A stretch of 17,967 nucleotides of DNA from Thermoplasmata archaeon (GCA_022750355.1 JAKIVW010000018.1:1682-19648), one strand, 5' to 3'. Positions 1-7,626 are shown, counted from the first letter of the stretch. The notes: generated by a model from the sequence alone, not told the origin. Translations and numbers: made by a program.

Positions 1-27
1 ACGACGGCCCGCCGGCGGGGGCGTCGT
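1..27. repeat. GC-rich inverted repeat at the window edge
   Basis: Positions 1-6 (ACGACG) are complementary to 22-27 (CGTCGT). Inside lies a second pairing of CCCG (8-11) with CGGG (16-19) around a CCGG loop. The element lies just past the stop codon of the ABC-2 permease on the minus strand, so it could be a 3' hairpin. No T-tract is visible, the window ends here, and GC-rich DNA forms such pairings easily by chance. Confidence 0.2.
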
Positions 28-36
28 GCGGCGGGG

Positions 37-1155
37 TCATTGAACGTCCCGCCATTGGAAGAACCGGACCGCGAGCGCGAAGACGATCACGGCCAGGATG
101 GCCACGACACCCACGTCCCCGAGCGCGCGCGTCGTGTTGGAGAAGAGCATCACCTGGTCCATCCCGTCGATCACATAGTACAACGGGAGCACGTGGGCCA
201 CGACCTGGAGGCCGGCCGGGAACATCGACACGGCGAAGAACGTCCCGGAGAGGAACATCATGGGGAAGGTGATGATGTTCCCGATGAGGGCCGCGCTCTC
301 CGGGGTCTTGGCGACGGTCCCCGCGAGCATTCCGAGCGAGACGAACAGGAACGGCCCGACGATCAGGAACGGAATGAGGCCGAGCGTGATCTCGACGCGG
401 GCTCCGAAAAGGCCGGCGCCCGCGCCGATCATGATCCCGGCGGTGACGAACGTCAGGAGGACGTACCAACTGATCCGGGAGAGCAACCACTCGGCCTTCG
501 TGAGGGGGGTCAACGACAGCTCCCGGAAGATCCCGTCCTTCCGGTACGAGGAGGCGATGTCGACCATCGAGAACATCGGGCTCGTCAGGATGGAGAACCC
601 GATGAGCCCCGGGATCAGATAGTCGATGTAGGTGTAGACCTGGCTCCCGATGTTGAGGGGCGCCGGTACCTGGATGACCGGCGCGCAGCTTCCGCCGGTG
701 CAGACGGCCCGAAGGTTGAAGTAATTCGCGATACCGGTGACCGCCCCTTCCGCCTGACCGGCGGCCGCCGGGCTCTCCGGGTTGGTGAAGAGGGTAAGGT
801 TGACGGGGGTGCGGTTCGCGAGATCGGCTTGGAAGCCGGCCGGTATGATGAGCCCGACCGAGTAGCCGTTGTCCCCGAGCTGGGCCGAGAACGACGAGAC
901 CGGGTAGTCGACCATCGTGACCTGGACGAGGGTCGTGTTGTTCAGGGCGGACAGGTAGGCGACGCTGGCGGGGGAATTGTGGTCCAGGTTCTCCACGGCG
1001 AGACTGACGGCCCCGCCTCCGCCGCCGGAGAAGATCGTGCCGAAGAGCGCGATGAGGATGATCGGGAAGATCAACGAGAAGAACAGGGCGACCGGATTCC
1101 GGAGGTACGAGCGGACGACGACCTTGAAATCAGCGAAGATCCGCGTCCCGTTCAT
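37..1155 (-). CDS. ABC-2 type transporter permease
   Basis: This 372-residue protein is probably the membrane half of an ABC-2 (DrrB-like) exporter, working with the ATPase encoded directly upstream. One hydrophobic helix lies near residues 22-45, followed by an extracytoplasmic loop of about 130 residues (45-180). Five further hydrophobic segments follow, near 180-205, 225-250, 258-282, 288-313 and 345-368. This one-plus-five layout with a large first loop is typical of the family. The loop has a Cys pair within about six residues (near 152-157) that could form a disulphide. The ATG at 1155 overlaps the ATPase stop by four bases, and GGGAG lies about 7 bases upstream as a ribosome binding site. 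Substrate cannot be read from the sequence; drugs, lipids or polysaccharide are all possible. Confidence 0.88.
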   Translation of the reverse strand: MNGTRIFADFKVVVRSYLRNPVALFFSLIFPIILIALFGTIFSGGGGGAVSLAVENLDHNSPASVAYLSALNNTTLVQVTMVDYPVSSFSAQLGDNGYSVGLIIPAGFQADLANRTPVNLTLFTNPESPAAAGQAEGAVTGIANYFNLRAVCTGGSCAPVIQVPAPLNIGSQVYTYIDYLIPGLIGFSILTSPMFSMVDIASSYRKDGIFRELSLTPLTKAEWLLSRISWYVLLTFVTAGIMIGAGAGLFGARVEITLGLIPFLIVGPFLFVSLGMLAGTVAKTPESAALIGNIITFPMMFLSGTFFAVSMFPAGLQVVAHVLPLYYVIDGMDQVMLFSNTTRALGDVGVVAILAVIVFALAVRFFQWRDVQ

Positions 1156-2084
1156 GCCGGCACTCCCGGCTTGAGGGCCCCGTCATCCATCGGCCCGACC
1201 AGGCGGACGAAGACGTCTTCCAAATTGTCGGAGCGCGTCACGAACCCATCCCACGGGATCCCGCTCGCCTCGACCGCGTTGAGGATGCGGACCGAATCCC
1301 GGATCGAGTCGAGCGAGACCACCACGTGCCCGTCCACGACCTCGGCTGCGACGCCGAGCGTCCGGCTCAGATGTTCGGCGAGGGTGGCCGGCGCCGTGAA
1401 GATCAGACGTTCCGATCGGCCGTGCGCCCGGATGATCTCGTCGGGCGACCCCGCCGCGATGATCTTTCCGTGGTGGATGATCCCGACCTGATCGGCGAGC
1501 AGCTCCGCCTCCTCGAGGTAGTGGGTCGTGAGGAAGACGGTGCGTCCCTCCCGCTTGAGTTTTCGGATCACCTCCCAGATCGATCGACGGGCCTGAGGGT
1601 CGAGGCCGGTCGTGGGTTCATCGAGGAAGCATACCTCCGGGTTGTTCGTCAGTGCGAGGGCGAGGCCCAGCTTCTGCTTCTGGCCGCCCGAGAGGGTATC
1701 GAAGCGGCTGTTCATCTTGTCGACCAGGTCGACGCGTTCGAGGAGGGCTTTCGGGTCGGGGCGGGTACCGAACAGCCGCCCGTAGTACTCGACCCCCTCC
1801 TTCGGAGTGATCTTGTCGAAGAACCGGAAATCCTGCGGGATGACCCCGACCCGCTTGTGGAGCGCGTACCCGTCCGTCCAGGGGTCGAGGTCGAGGACTC
1901 GGACCTCTCCCTCCGTCGATCGACGCAGACCCTCCAGGATCTCGGTCGTGGTGGTCTTGCCGGCGCCGTTGGGTCCGAGGAAGGCATAGACCGTGCCCAC
2001 GTCGACCGAGAAATCGATATGGTCGACCGCCCAGAAGGACGCGTATCGTTTCGCGAGCCCCCGGACCTCGATCGCGTGTGCCAT
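1152..2084 (-). CDS. ABC transporter ATP-binding protein (DrrA-like)
   Basis: This 310-residue cytoplasmic ATPase should power the ABC-2 permease that follows it. The motifs appear in the usual order: Walker A GPNGAGKTT at 37-45, Q-loop Gln at 84, signature LSGGQ at 131-135, Walker B ending FLDE at about 153-156 followed by PTTGLDP, and the H-loop His at 188 in TTHYLEEAE. After about residue 220 there is an extra C-terminal domain, as in DrrA/CcmA-type exporters, which is probably regulatory. The ATG at 2084 is preceded by GGAGG at about 5 bases spacing, a good ribosome binding site. The gap to the glycosidase gene upstream is only 22 bases, so all these genes are probably on one mRNA. Confidence 0.92.
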   Translation of the reverse strand: MAHAIEVRGLAKRYASFWAVDHIDFSVDVGTVYAFLGPNGAGKTTTTEILEGLRRSTEGEVRVLDLDPWTDGYALHKRVGVIPQDFRFFDKITPKEGVEYYGRLFGTRPDPKALLERVDLVDKMNSRFDTLSGGQKQKLGLALALTNNPEVCFLDEPTTGLDPQARRSIWEVIRKLKREGRTVFLTTHYLEEAELLADQVGIIHHGKIIAAGSPDEIIRAHGRSERLIFTAPATLAEHLSRTLGVAAEVVDGHVVVSLDSIRDSVRILNAVEASGIPWDGFVTRSDNLEDVFVRLVGPMDDGALKPGVPA

Positions 2085-2106
2085 CGGCCCCTCCTGCCCC
2101 TTCGGC

Positions 2107-4305
2107 TTATGACCGTTCCGGCGGCGGTGGGATCTCGAGGTCCACCGCCGACCCCGGCGGGACCGCGCGGTCGCCCGCCCCCACGTCGACCGAGAGGGGA
2201 CGGGACCCGTTCCAGACCAAGTGCATTTTCCCGGGGGTCCACTCGAGGTCGAGCCTTCCGTCCCCCAGCCGCAGCCCTGCCAGCCGGGCGGAGTTCCACC
2301 CTTGGGGAAACGCGGGGATCACCCGGATCGAGTCTCCAACTCCGCCCATACGGATCCCCCAGAGTCGTTGGAAGAGCACCGTGATGAACGGGGCCACGCT
2401 GAAGCCCAGCAGGAAACAGGAGTCGAACGCTTCGGGTCGGTCTCCGAGGTAACATTCGTTCGCGAGCCCGTCCTCGGAGGTGTATCGGGCCGCGATCGTG
2501 CGGAGATACTCCAGCCCTCGCTGAGAATCGCCGACCGCGAACGCCGCGTCCGCCGCCCACGCTGTCGCGATCGTCCAAACCTGCCCCTCGTGGTAGGCCC
2601 GGGGGTCGTACTGCGGGTCGAGCGACGAGAGGCTCCGCATCCCCCAGGGTGTGGAGAGGTCGTCCGCAGAGGCACGGTCGACCGCGGCCCGAGCGATCGC
2701 GGGATCGAGGAGCCCTGCGCTCACCGCACAGAGAGCGTTGGGCCGGAGGCGGGCGACCGGCTCTCCCCCACGCAGCGAGTCGTAGAGATAGTGCTCCTCC
2801 GGCCAAACGTACTTCGATCGCAGGGTCGCGGCCAGCTTCCGGGCGAAGCCCTCCGCCCTCTCCCGTCGCTCGGTCTCGTCCGAGTGCCGAAGGAGGTGGG
2901 CGGCCGCGCCCAGGGTCTCCCACCAGAGGACCTGGACATCGAGCGCGTGCTCTCTCCGGTCCGCGGAGTCCCAGATCGTCGTATCGGGAGAATCGATCCC
3001 GTAGCGGACGCGAGCGAGAGCAGCGGTGGCGGTCGATATCGCCTCGGCTTCCCCTCCGTGACGCAACAGGCCGGTCGAGGGGTCCGTCCGACGCCGCCCC
3101 CATTCGACGATCTGATGCAGGGCGTTCGCCCACAGCGCGGCGGAGGAAAGGTCGCCGGTGTGGCGGTGCATCTGTTCGACCACCGCGGGGAAGCGAAGGG
3201 TGCTGTCGGAGGTACCGTAGAGAAAGATCGGCCCGGGGGCCAGTTGCATCGGCAGCTCGCCGGGCTCGCCGGCGAGCACCGGGATCGTCCGTCGGCTCTG
3301 GAATCGGAAGACCGTCGCGAGCGAGCGTTGCACCCAATCGAAGTCGCCGAGCCAGAGGAGCGCCGGCAGCATGACAGCCAGATCCCGACACCAGATCGCA
3401 GAATACCACGGATAGCCCGCGACCAGCCCGACCATATTGTCGCCCGGCGCCGTGTACAGCTGACGAAGGGCCGCCCGAGCGGACCGATAGGCGAGGCCCA
3501 GCTCGGGGGCGTCCGGGAACTCGAGTTCCGGGGTCCCCTCCGTCCATCGCTGGTCGTCGGCCGCCTGCCGAGCCGCGGGCACGTCGGGCGCGGCGATGCT
3601 CGCGCCGGGCTCCGATACCGCCGCATCGAGGTCGCGCGCCAAACCTCCGGCGAGCTGCCAGCGCACGTCGAGGGACCCTCCCGCCGGGACGGACCCGGGA
3701 TGCTCGATCGCCAGTTCTTCCACCGGCCCTCGGTACTTGCCGCCGATCCAAGAGGCCCGATTGAGGCAGATCCGGGACGGCGCGACGGTCGAGCGGACCC
3801 TCAACCCGAAGCCGTGGTGGCGGACGGCGATGTCCTCCGCGGAGGTCCGCACCTCGAAATCGAGCGGTCGGATCCCCTCGACCAGCACGGGGAACAGAAA
3901 CGGGGAGAAGCGGCTCGTCACGGTGAGCGGGACGTCGTGATCCGCTTCGGTACGAATCACCAGTCTTCGCACCGCCCCGGCGGGCCGCGGGATCGCGACT
4001 ACGTCCTGCCGAATGTCCAACCCGTTCCAGCGGTGGCGGCTTCCCCATCCGCCCGGAAATCGTGCGGCACTGACCCGGCAGGACGGAAGGTCGGCGGACA
4101 ACTCTCCCGACTGGAGTTCGAGGCTCCACGGCCCCGTGAGCCGGATCAGCTGGCCGTAGACGCCCCCCCATTCGGTCACGGCTCCGCGGCTCTCTCGAGA
4201 GTAGCGCAGATCTCCCTGACCATCTGTGAGGATCGCGGAGGCGAGGCTAGTCAGCAAGACCGGAGGCCGGAGCGATGTCGCTCCTCCGCCCGGTGGCTCG
4301 CTCAC
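2107..4305 (-). CDS. six-hairpin glycosidase, amylo-alpha-1,6-glucosidase-like
   Basis: A 732-residue protein. The N-terminal 270 or so residues are beta-rich, like the N-terminal domain of debranching enzymes. From about residue 285 an (alpha/alpha)6-barrel domain begins, with family-like blocks AGYPWYSAIWCRD, LRPNALCAVSAG and TPWGMRSLS followed by YHEGQVW. The Asp of WCRD and Glu of YHEGQ are candidate catalytic acids by analogy with GH15/63/133 proteins; I cannot prove which act. No signal peptide is evident, so a cytoplasmic role in glucan trimming is likely, but the exact substrate is open. I chose the GTG at 4305: it overlaps the upstream stop as GTGA, and GGAGG lies about 11 bases before it. 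The frame stays open to 4500, but that extension runs inside the upstream gene and does not look like protein. Confidence 0.82.
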   Translation of the reverse strand: MSEPPGGGATSLRPPVLLTSLASAILTDGQGDLRYSRESRGAVTEWGGVYGQLIRLTGPWSLELQSGELSADLPSCRVSAARFPGGWGSRHRWNGLDIRQDVVAIPRPAGAVRRLVIRTEADHDVPLTVTSRFSPFLFPVLVEGIRPLDFEVRTSAEDIAVRHHGFGLRVRSTVAPSRICLNRASWIGGKYRGPVEELAIEHPGSVPAGGSLDVRWQLAGGLARDLDAAVSEPGASIAAPDVPAARQAADDQRWTEGTPELEFPDAPELGLAYRSARAALRQLYTAPGDNMVGLVAGYPWYSAIWCRDLAVMLPALLWLGDFDWVQRSLATVFRFQSRRTIPVLAGEPGELPMQLAPGPIFLYGTSDSTLRFPAVVEQMHRHTGDLSSAALWANALHQIVEWGRRRTDPSTGLLRHGGEAEAISTATAALARVRYGIDSPDTTIWDSADRREHALDVQVLWWETLGAAAHLLRHSDETERRERAEGFARKLAATLRSKYVWPEEHYLYDSLRGGEPVARLRPNALCAVSAGLLDPAIARAAVDRASADDLSTPWGMRSLSSLDPQYDPRAYHEGQVWTIATAWAADAAFAVGDSQRGLEYLRTIAARYTSEDGLANECYLGDRPEAFDSCFLLGFSVAPFITVLFQRLWGIRMGGVGDSIRVIPAFPQGWNSARLAGLRLGDGRLDLEWTPGKMHLVWNGSRPLSVDVGAGDRAVPPGSAVDLEIPPPPERS

Positions 4306-4784
4306 GCGGCCGACCCCTCCCGGGGGGTCTCTTGGAGCTCCAGCCAAACGAGCGGTGGAATCGCGACGCTTTGGAGTTCGAGACGGATCGTCACGGGCCC
4401 GGGAGTGGGCGGTAAGGGCCAGTCCGCTTCCAACTCGATGCCGTTCCCTGCCTCGAGGTCGAGGGAGCGGTCCGGGCCGAGCTCCGAGGAGGTTCGCCAC
4501 GGTCGGCCGTCTCCGAGCCGAACCCGAACGACTTCGGGGGGGACCACGGTCCCTTCGACCCGGAGCCGGAGCCCGGAGAACGCCCCGATCCGGAGCGGGG
4601 GGTTGGCGAGCGAGAACCGAAATCCGGTCGGAGTTCGGGTGAGAGAATCGGGGACGTAGACCGACGCGTTGACCGTCTCGGCGATCCAGGCGAGGGCCTC
4701 CACAGAGTGGCTCCCGAAATCGACCTCGAGGTGGATGGCCTCGCCGATCAGTCGGAGGAGGGAGCCGAATCGGTGGGCGCTCAC
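4302..4784 (-). CDS. hypothetical beta-rich protein, first gene of glycosidase/ABC unit
   Basis: A 160-residue protein I do not recognise. No signal peptide or membrane helix is visible. From about residue 50 onward it is dominated by alternating hydrophobic strands, for example GLRLRVEGTVVPPEVVRVRL and PVTIRLELQSVAIPPLVWLE, suggesting a single beta-sandwich domain. That pattern vaguely recalls the small beta subunit (DUF6379 type) of C-glycoside deglycosidases, but this is a weak impression. The start is the GTG at 4784, with a TATA-like GATAAG centred about 26 bases upstream, compatible with a leaderless transcript. Its stop overlaps the glycosidase start, so the two are probably translationally coupled and may act together on a sugar substrate. 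Confidence 0.65.
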   Translation of the reverse strand: MSAHRFGSLLRLIGEAIHLEVDFGSHSVEALAWIAETVNASVYVPDSLTRTPTGFRFSLANPPLRIGAFSGLRLRVEGTVVPPEVVRVRLGDGRPWRTSSELGPDRSLDLEAGNGIELEADWPLPPTPGPVTIRLELQSVAIPPLVWLELQETPREGSAA

Positions 4785-4806
4785 CGTCGGCGCACCGAAC
4801 GCAGGT

Positions 4807-4814
4807 GCTTATCG
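4807..4814 (-). promoter_or_regulatory. weak TATA-like element for the glycosidase/ABC unit
   Basis: On the minus strand the sequence reads CGATAAGC, centred about 26 bases before the GTG at 4784. This is the same spacing seen for the clearer TATA elements at 7618-7626 and 17117-17122. The match to a TATA box is poor. An alternative, GAAACTTTTT near 4840-4850, would give a leader of roughly 30 bases. Confidence 0.3.
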
Positions 4815-5067
4815 GGTTCGGGCGCCGGGAGTTGAGGAAAAAGTTTCGCGGCCCGTCGGGGGTTGTACGGGGAAGGGGGGTGGCGCCCGAGGGCCTCGAG
4901 GGGGACGGGAAGGACCCATCGTGGACCCGATCGCTCCGGGCCTAGGGCGGCTCGTCGGTTCGTTCGGCCACGGCCTCGCGGCCGCCTTTGGCACCCCGTA
5001 CCCCGACTTCGGGCGAGACCCGATCCAACCACCGGTTCCGGCCCGTCCGTCCCTGTCGTCCACGATT

Positions 5068-5092
5068 CTAAGAGGGGCGGACCTCTACTTAG
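5068..5092. repeat. short hairpin in AT-rich island
   Basis: AGAGG (5071-5075) pairs with CCTCT (5082-5086) around the loop GGCGGA. The flanks CTA (5068-5070) and TAG (5090-5092) can extend the stem across a 3-base bulge. It lies about 30 bases past the stop codon of the minus-strand regulator gene and could be a 3' processing or termination structure. There is no clear T-tract next to it. Confidence 0.35.
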
Positions 5093-5111
5093 CCATTGTA
5101 ACGATAAGTCC

Positions 5112-5129
5112 GTTAAGTTGGTTAAATTG
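5112..5129. repeat. tandem 9-base repeat
   Basis: GTTAAGTTG (5112-5120) is followed directly by GTTAAATTG (5121-5129), differing at one base. The repeat contains the TAA stop codon of the minus-strand regulator gene (5122-5124). On the minus strand it contains ATTTAA, which could also serve as a TATA box for a short transcript. Confidence 0.45.
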
Positions 5130-5946
5130 ACCCCTTTCCGGTCGTCGGTCGGGCGAACAGCGCCAGCGCGAGGCGTCCCTGGTCGGTGAGGAGGACCCGA
5201 GCGCGCGGGCCGGTCGATTCGGTCCGGACGAATCCCCACCGACGTTCCAGGGGGGTCAACCTCCTTCGGAGTCGGCCGTGCTGGGCTTGGGGAGACGGCG
5301 TCTTCCCGCCGTCCGGACCCGGGCGGTCCAGGGCGAGCTCGCGGAGGAGCTCCCGCTTCCGCAACGTTCCGCCCCGCCGTTGGAGCGCCTCCAGGACCTC
5401 GACCAACTCCCGTCCGGGGGCGCGCAGCTCGTACACCCCCACCGGCTCCACCCGCTCGACCACGTCGTGAACCTCCCCGACGCGCGGAGTCCGGTCCGAA
5501 TACCACGCCCGGGACACCTGGGCGTAGTAGGGGGTCCCGTTCCAGAGCATGCAGGCCAACGTGCCCGCGATCGCGGTGATCTTGGTCCCGGTCGAGACGT
5601 TGACGCGCAGGGGGACGATGTCGCGGGCCGTCCGGTCGGTCCGTCCCTCGGCTTCGAAGATCGCGCGGAGGGAGGCGAGAGCGTGGAAGACGTCCCACAG
5701 ATCGGTCCGGACGACCCGAACTTCGACCGGCCACGACGCGCGGCGCAGCCGACGGGTGACCTCCTCCACGAACGGCGCCGCCGCGTCGTGCTCGGCTCGG
5801 GTGAGGAGATAGACCCGATCGGCCCGGTCCTCTTCCAGCGGCTGCGTGACCCGTTCGACCTCGAACCCGACGGGGGCGATGTGGATCCGCCCGTGCGGCG
5901 CTCCGACCACGGAGGAGGATCCCGCTCGAACCCGGAGTTTCGGCAC
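5122..5946 (-). CDS. CARF-like sensor plus winged-helix regulator (HFX_2341/DUF6293-like)
   Basis: A 274-residue protein, or 262 if translation starts at the GTG at 5910, which gives an N-terminus closer to what I recall of relatives. The first domain starts with strand GRIHIAPVGFEVERV (19-33), continues ADRVYLLTR (42-50), and has a conserved-looking block VNVSTGTKITAIAG (115-128). This resembles the NxTGGTK-type ligand loop of CARF Rossmann domains and the HFX_2341 family of archaeal regulators. Residues from about 178 on look like a winged helix (LVEVLEALQRRGG, then RLRRRLTPLERRWGFV and a VLLTDQGRLAL strand). The inferred role is a DNA-binding regulator controlled by a small ligand, possibly a nucleotide. 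It lies 51 bases downstream of nikR and may be co-transcribed with it. No cas gene is in the window. Confidence 0.72.
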   Translation of the reverse strand: MPKLRVRAGSSSVVGAPHGRIHIAPVGFEVERVTQPLEEDRADRVYLLTRAEHDAAAPFVEEVTRRLRRASWPVEVRVVRTDLWDVFHALASLRAIFEAEGRTDRTARDIVPLRVNVSTGTKITAIAGTLACMLWNGTPYYAQVSRAWYSDRTPRVGEVHDVVERVEPVGVYELRAPGRELVEVLEALQRRGGTLRKRELLRELALDRPGPDGGKTPSPQAQHGRLRRRLTPLERRWGFVRTESTGPRARVLLTDQGRLALALFARPTTGKGSI

Positions 5947-5997
5947 GGGCGAGTCGAAGGGTTCGCCTCGGATGAACTTCGCGGGCCGGTTGGAGGC

Positions 5998-6465
5998 TCA
6001 GTGGGGGGCGGCCGTCGCAGGGTGCGGGTGGTGGTGGCCCGTTCGGCCGCCGGCGATGCTTGGAGTGAGGATGACCGACTCCACCTCCAGCACCCCTCGA
6101 ACTCCGCCCAAATCCTGGGCCGCGGCTTCCACCTCCCGGCGACGTCCGAGCAGGACGATGATCTCGGCGCAGGCGTCTCCCTCGAGATGGACGTGGCTCG
6201 TCGAGCGGACATGCTCCCCCCAGCGGTGCTCGGCCGTGGTGAGGCGGCGCATCACGTTCGGGGCGTCATGGCGGTAGAGCACGGTCACGACCCCCAGGGC
6301 ATCCGCGTCCGGGTCGGAGAGCGTCCGGTCGGCGAGCTCCTTGCGAATGAGCGCCCGGATCGCGTCGGAGCGGCTGGGGCTGTTGCGCTCCGTCACCCAA
6401 CGGTCCAGCAGGGCGAGAAGTTCGGGTTCGAGCGAAACCGCGGTCCGTACGACCTTGCGCGTCAT
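5998..6465 (-). CDS. nikR: nickel-responsive transcriptional regulator NikR
   Basis: A 155-residue protein, close to the usual NikR length plus a short tail. Residues 1-45 form the ribbon-helix-helix DNA-binding domain, with strand KVVRTAVSL and helices following. Residues 57-135 form the ACT-like nickel-binding domain. All four high-affinity nickel ligands of Escherichia coli NikR (His76, His87, His89, Cys95) have counterparts at His80, His91, His93 and Cys99, with identical spacing. The C-terminus adds an unusual histidine-rich tail, GHHHPHPATAAPH. I chose the ATG at 6465, which overlaps the permease stop as ATGA; the open frame extends upstream to 6519 but only into permease sequence. It probably represses the nickel permease gene from the dyad at 7626-7656. 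Confidence 0.9.
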   Translation of the reverse strand: MTRKVVRTAVSLEPELLALLDRWVTERNSPSRSDAIRALIRKELADRTLSDPDADALGVVTVLYRHDAPNVMRRLTTAEHRWGEHVRSTSHVHLEGDACAEIIVLLGRRREVEAAAQDLGGVRGVLEVESVILTPSIAGGRTGHHHPHPATAAPH

Positions 6466-7595
6466 GACGTGGGAGCTGGATCCCCTTCCAGGCCCGACGG
6501 GGGCGGCGCAGGTCCCCAAGGGATCTTCTCGTAGCCTTTGGCGTAGTAGATCGCCATCGCGACTCCCCAGCTGGCGAGGAAGAGGAGGACGATGCCGATC
6601 CCGAGGGTCTCGAAGTTCAGATTATCGATCCAGGTCCAGACCGGGCCGCCCCACCCCAACTCCCCCGAGATCACTTGGAGGAGCTCGACGCCTCCGATAG
6701 CGAAGGCGACCATGACCGAGATGACGGTGAGCGTCAGGTTGTAGAAGATCTTCCGGATCGGATGATTGAACGCCCATCCGTAGGCATACCGCATCGCGAA
6801 CCCGTCCGTGGTATCCGAGAGCACCATTCCGCAGGTGAACAGCAGCGGGAGGATCAGGACCGCCCAGAGCGGGATCGCTCCCGAGCCGGCGACGACGACG
6901 GCGAGCCCAATGATGAGGACCTCGGTCGCGGTATCGAACCCGAGCCCGAACAGGACTCCGATCGGGTAGATCTGCCACGGTTCGGTGACGACCCGGAAGA
7001 ACCGGCCGAAGATCCGGTTGAGGAAGCCCCGCTTGTTCATCTGCTCGTCCAGCGCCTTCTGGTCGAGCGCCTGGTCCCGGACGCCGCGGAACATTCGCCA
7101 CACGTCGAGCACGATGATCACGTTCACGATCCCGATCACGAAGAGGAAGACACCGGAGATCAGCGTCCCGACGACGGCGCCCACCGCCGCGAAGGTGTTG
7201 TACTGTTTCTGGATGAACTCGGTCACCACGACCAGGGCGACGATCATTCCGCAGACGATGGTGGAGTGGCCGAGGGAGAACCACGTCCCTACGGTGAGGG
7301 GACGCTTCCCTTCGTTGAGCAACTTCCGGGTCGTATTGTCGATCGCGGCGATGTGATCGGCATCGAATCCATGGCGGACGCCGAGGATGTAGGCCGTGAT
7401 GGCAAGACCCGTGAACAGCAAGCCTCCCGAGGTGATCTCGCCGGAGTAGTGGTGGGGAAGGTAGGCGAAGGCCGCGGCGAAGCCGAGGACCGTCACGACG
7501 AGGAGACCGCCGTAGATGAGACTCATCTTGAGCAGTTCGACCGGCCGGAGCCGGAGGTCGCCGGGGGGGCTGGTCACGGCGGGGCTCGACGCCAT
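6462..7595 (-). CDS. NiCoT-family nickel/cobalt permease
   Basis: A 377-residue integral membrane protein for high-affinity Ni2+ or Co2+ uptake. The family signatures are present in order: RHGFDADHIAAIDN at 74-87 (the H-x4-DH metal motif in the second helix), SLGHS at 107-111, GFDTATEV at 219-226, and LLFTCGMVLSDTTDG at 251-265. About eight hydrophobic segments are visible, with a cytoplasmic loop near 170-210. The ATG at 7595 has a TATA-like GGTTAAATC about 26 bases upstream, so the transcript is probably leaderless. The stop overlaps the nikR start, which places the transporter and its regulator on one mRNA and favours nickel over cobalt as the physiological substrate. Confidence 0.93.
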   Translation of the reverse strand: MASSPAVTSPPGDLRLRPVELLKMSLIYGGLLVVTVLGFAAAFAYLPHHYSGEITSGGLLFTGLAITAYILGVRHGFDADHIAAIDNTTRKLLNEGKRPLTVGTWFSLGHSTIVCGMIVALVVVTEFIQKQYNTFAAVGAVVGTLISGVFLFVIGIVNVIIVLDVWRMFRGVRDQALDQKALDEQMNKRGFLNRIFGRFFRVVTEPWQIYPIGVLFGLGFDTATEVLIIGLAVVVAGSGAIPLWAVLILPLLFTCGMVLSDTTDGFAMRYAYGWAFNHPIRKIFYNLTLTVISVMVAFAIGGVELLQVISGELGWGGPVWTWIDNLNFETLGIGIVLLFLASWGVAMAIYYAKGYEKIPWGPAPPPSGLEGDPAPTS

Positions 7596-7617
7596 CCCCC
7601 GAACGAATCAGGGCGTG

Positions 7618-7626
7618 GATTTAACC
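7618..7626 (-). promoter_or_regulatory. TATA box of the nickel permease-nikR operon
   Basis: The minus strand reads GGTTAAATC at 7626-7618. Its centre is about 26 bases before the ATG at 7595, matching leaderless archaeal promoter geometry. It borders the dyad at 7626-7656, so a protein bound there could block TBP/TFB access. Confidence 0.65.

Larger units (their letters stand above)
4785..5121. other. 337-base intergenic region with AT-rich island
   Basis: No gene can be supported here. Two short open frames exist: minus 5063-4809 (84 codons from GTG; Pro/Gly/Arg-rich, low complexity) and plus 4921-5130 (69 codons from GTG). Neither has a convincing ribosome binding site, and both may simply reflect high GC. 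The GC-rich half (about 4860-5060) is otherwise unremarkable. From about 5064 to 5129 the composition turns abruptly AT-rich and carries a hairpin and a tandem 9-mer, listed separately. Confidence 0.6.

Noticed and set aside
1712..4171. 819-codon open frame on the minus strand, overlapping the glycosidase and ATPase genes
   Set aside because: Its translation is Arg/Pro/Gly-rich with no family resemblance, and it runs across two recognisable genes in another frame. It is a byproduct of high GC, which removes stop codons.
2221..4659. 812-codon open frame on the plus strand, antisense to the glycosidase gene
   Set aside because: It is a mirror of a well-supported gene and has charged, low-complexity composition without recognisable motifs. 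Long antisense frames recur across this GC-rich window.
4809..5063. 84-codon minus-strand open frame from GTG in the 4785-5121 gap
   Set aside because: It is Pro/Arg/Gly-rich, has only a poor TATA-like element and no ribosome site, and its stop lies inside the putative promoter of the next gene. It remains a remote possibility.
5100..5129. Tandem GTTAA repeats considered as the edge of a CRISPR array
   Set aside because: There are only two adjacent 9-base copies with no spacers, and no array or cas gene in the window.
4921..5130. 69-codon plus-strand open frame from GTG in the same gap
   Set aside because: The central part reads somewhat protein-like, but it ends in AT-rich sequence overlapping the opposite gene's stop, and no promoter or family match supports it.
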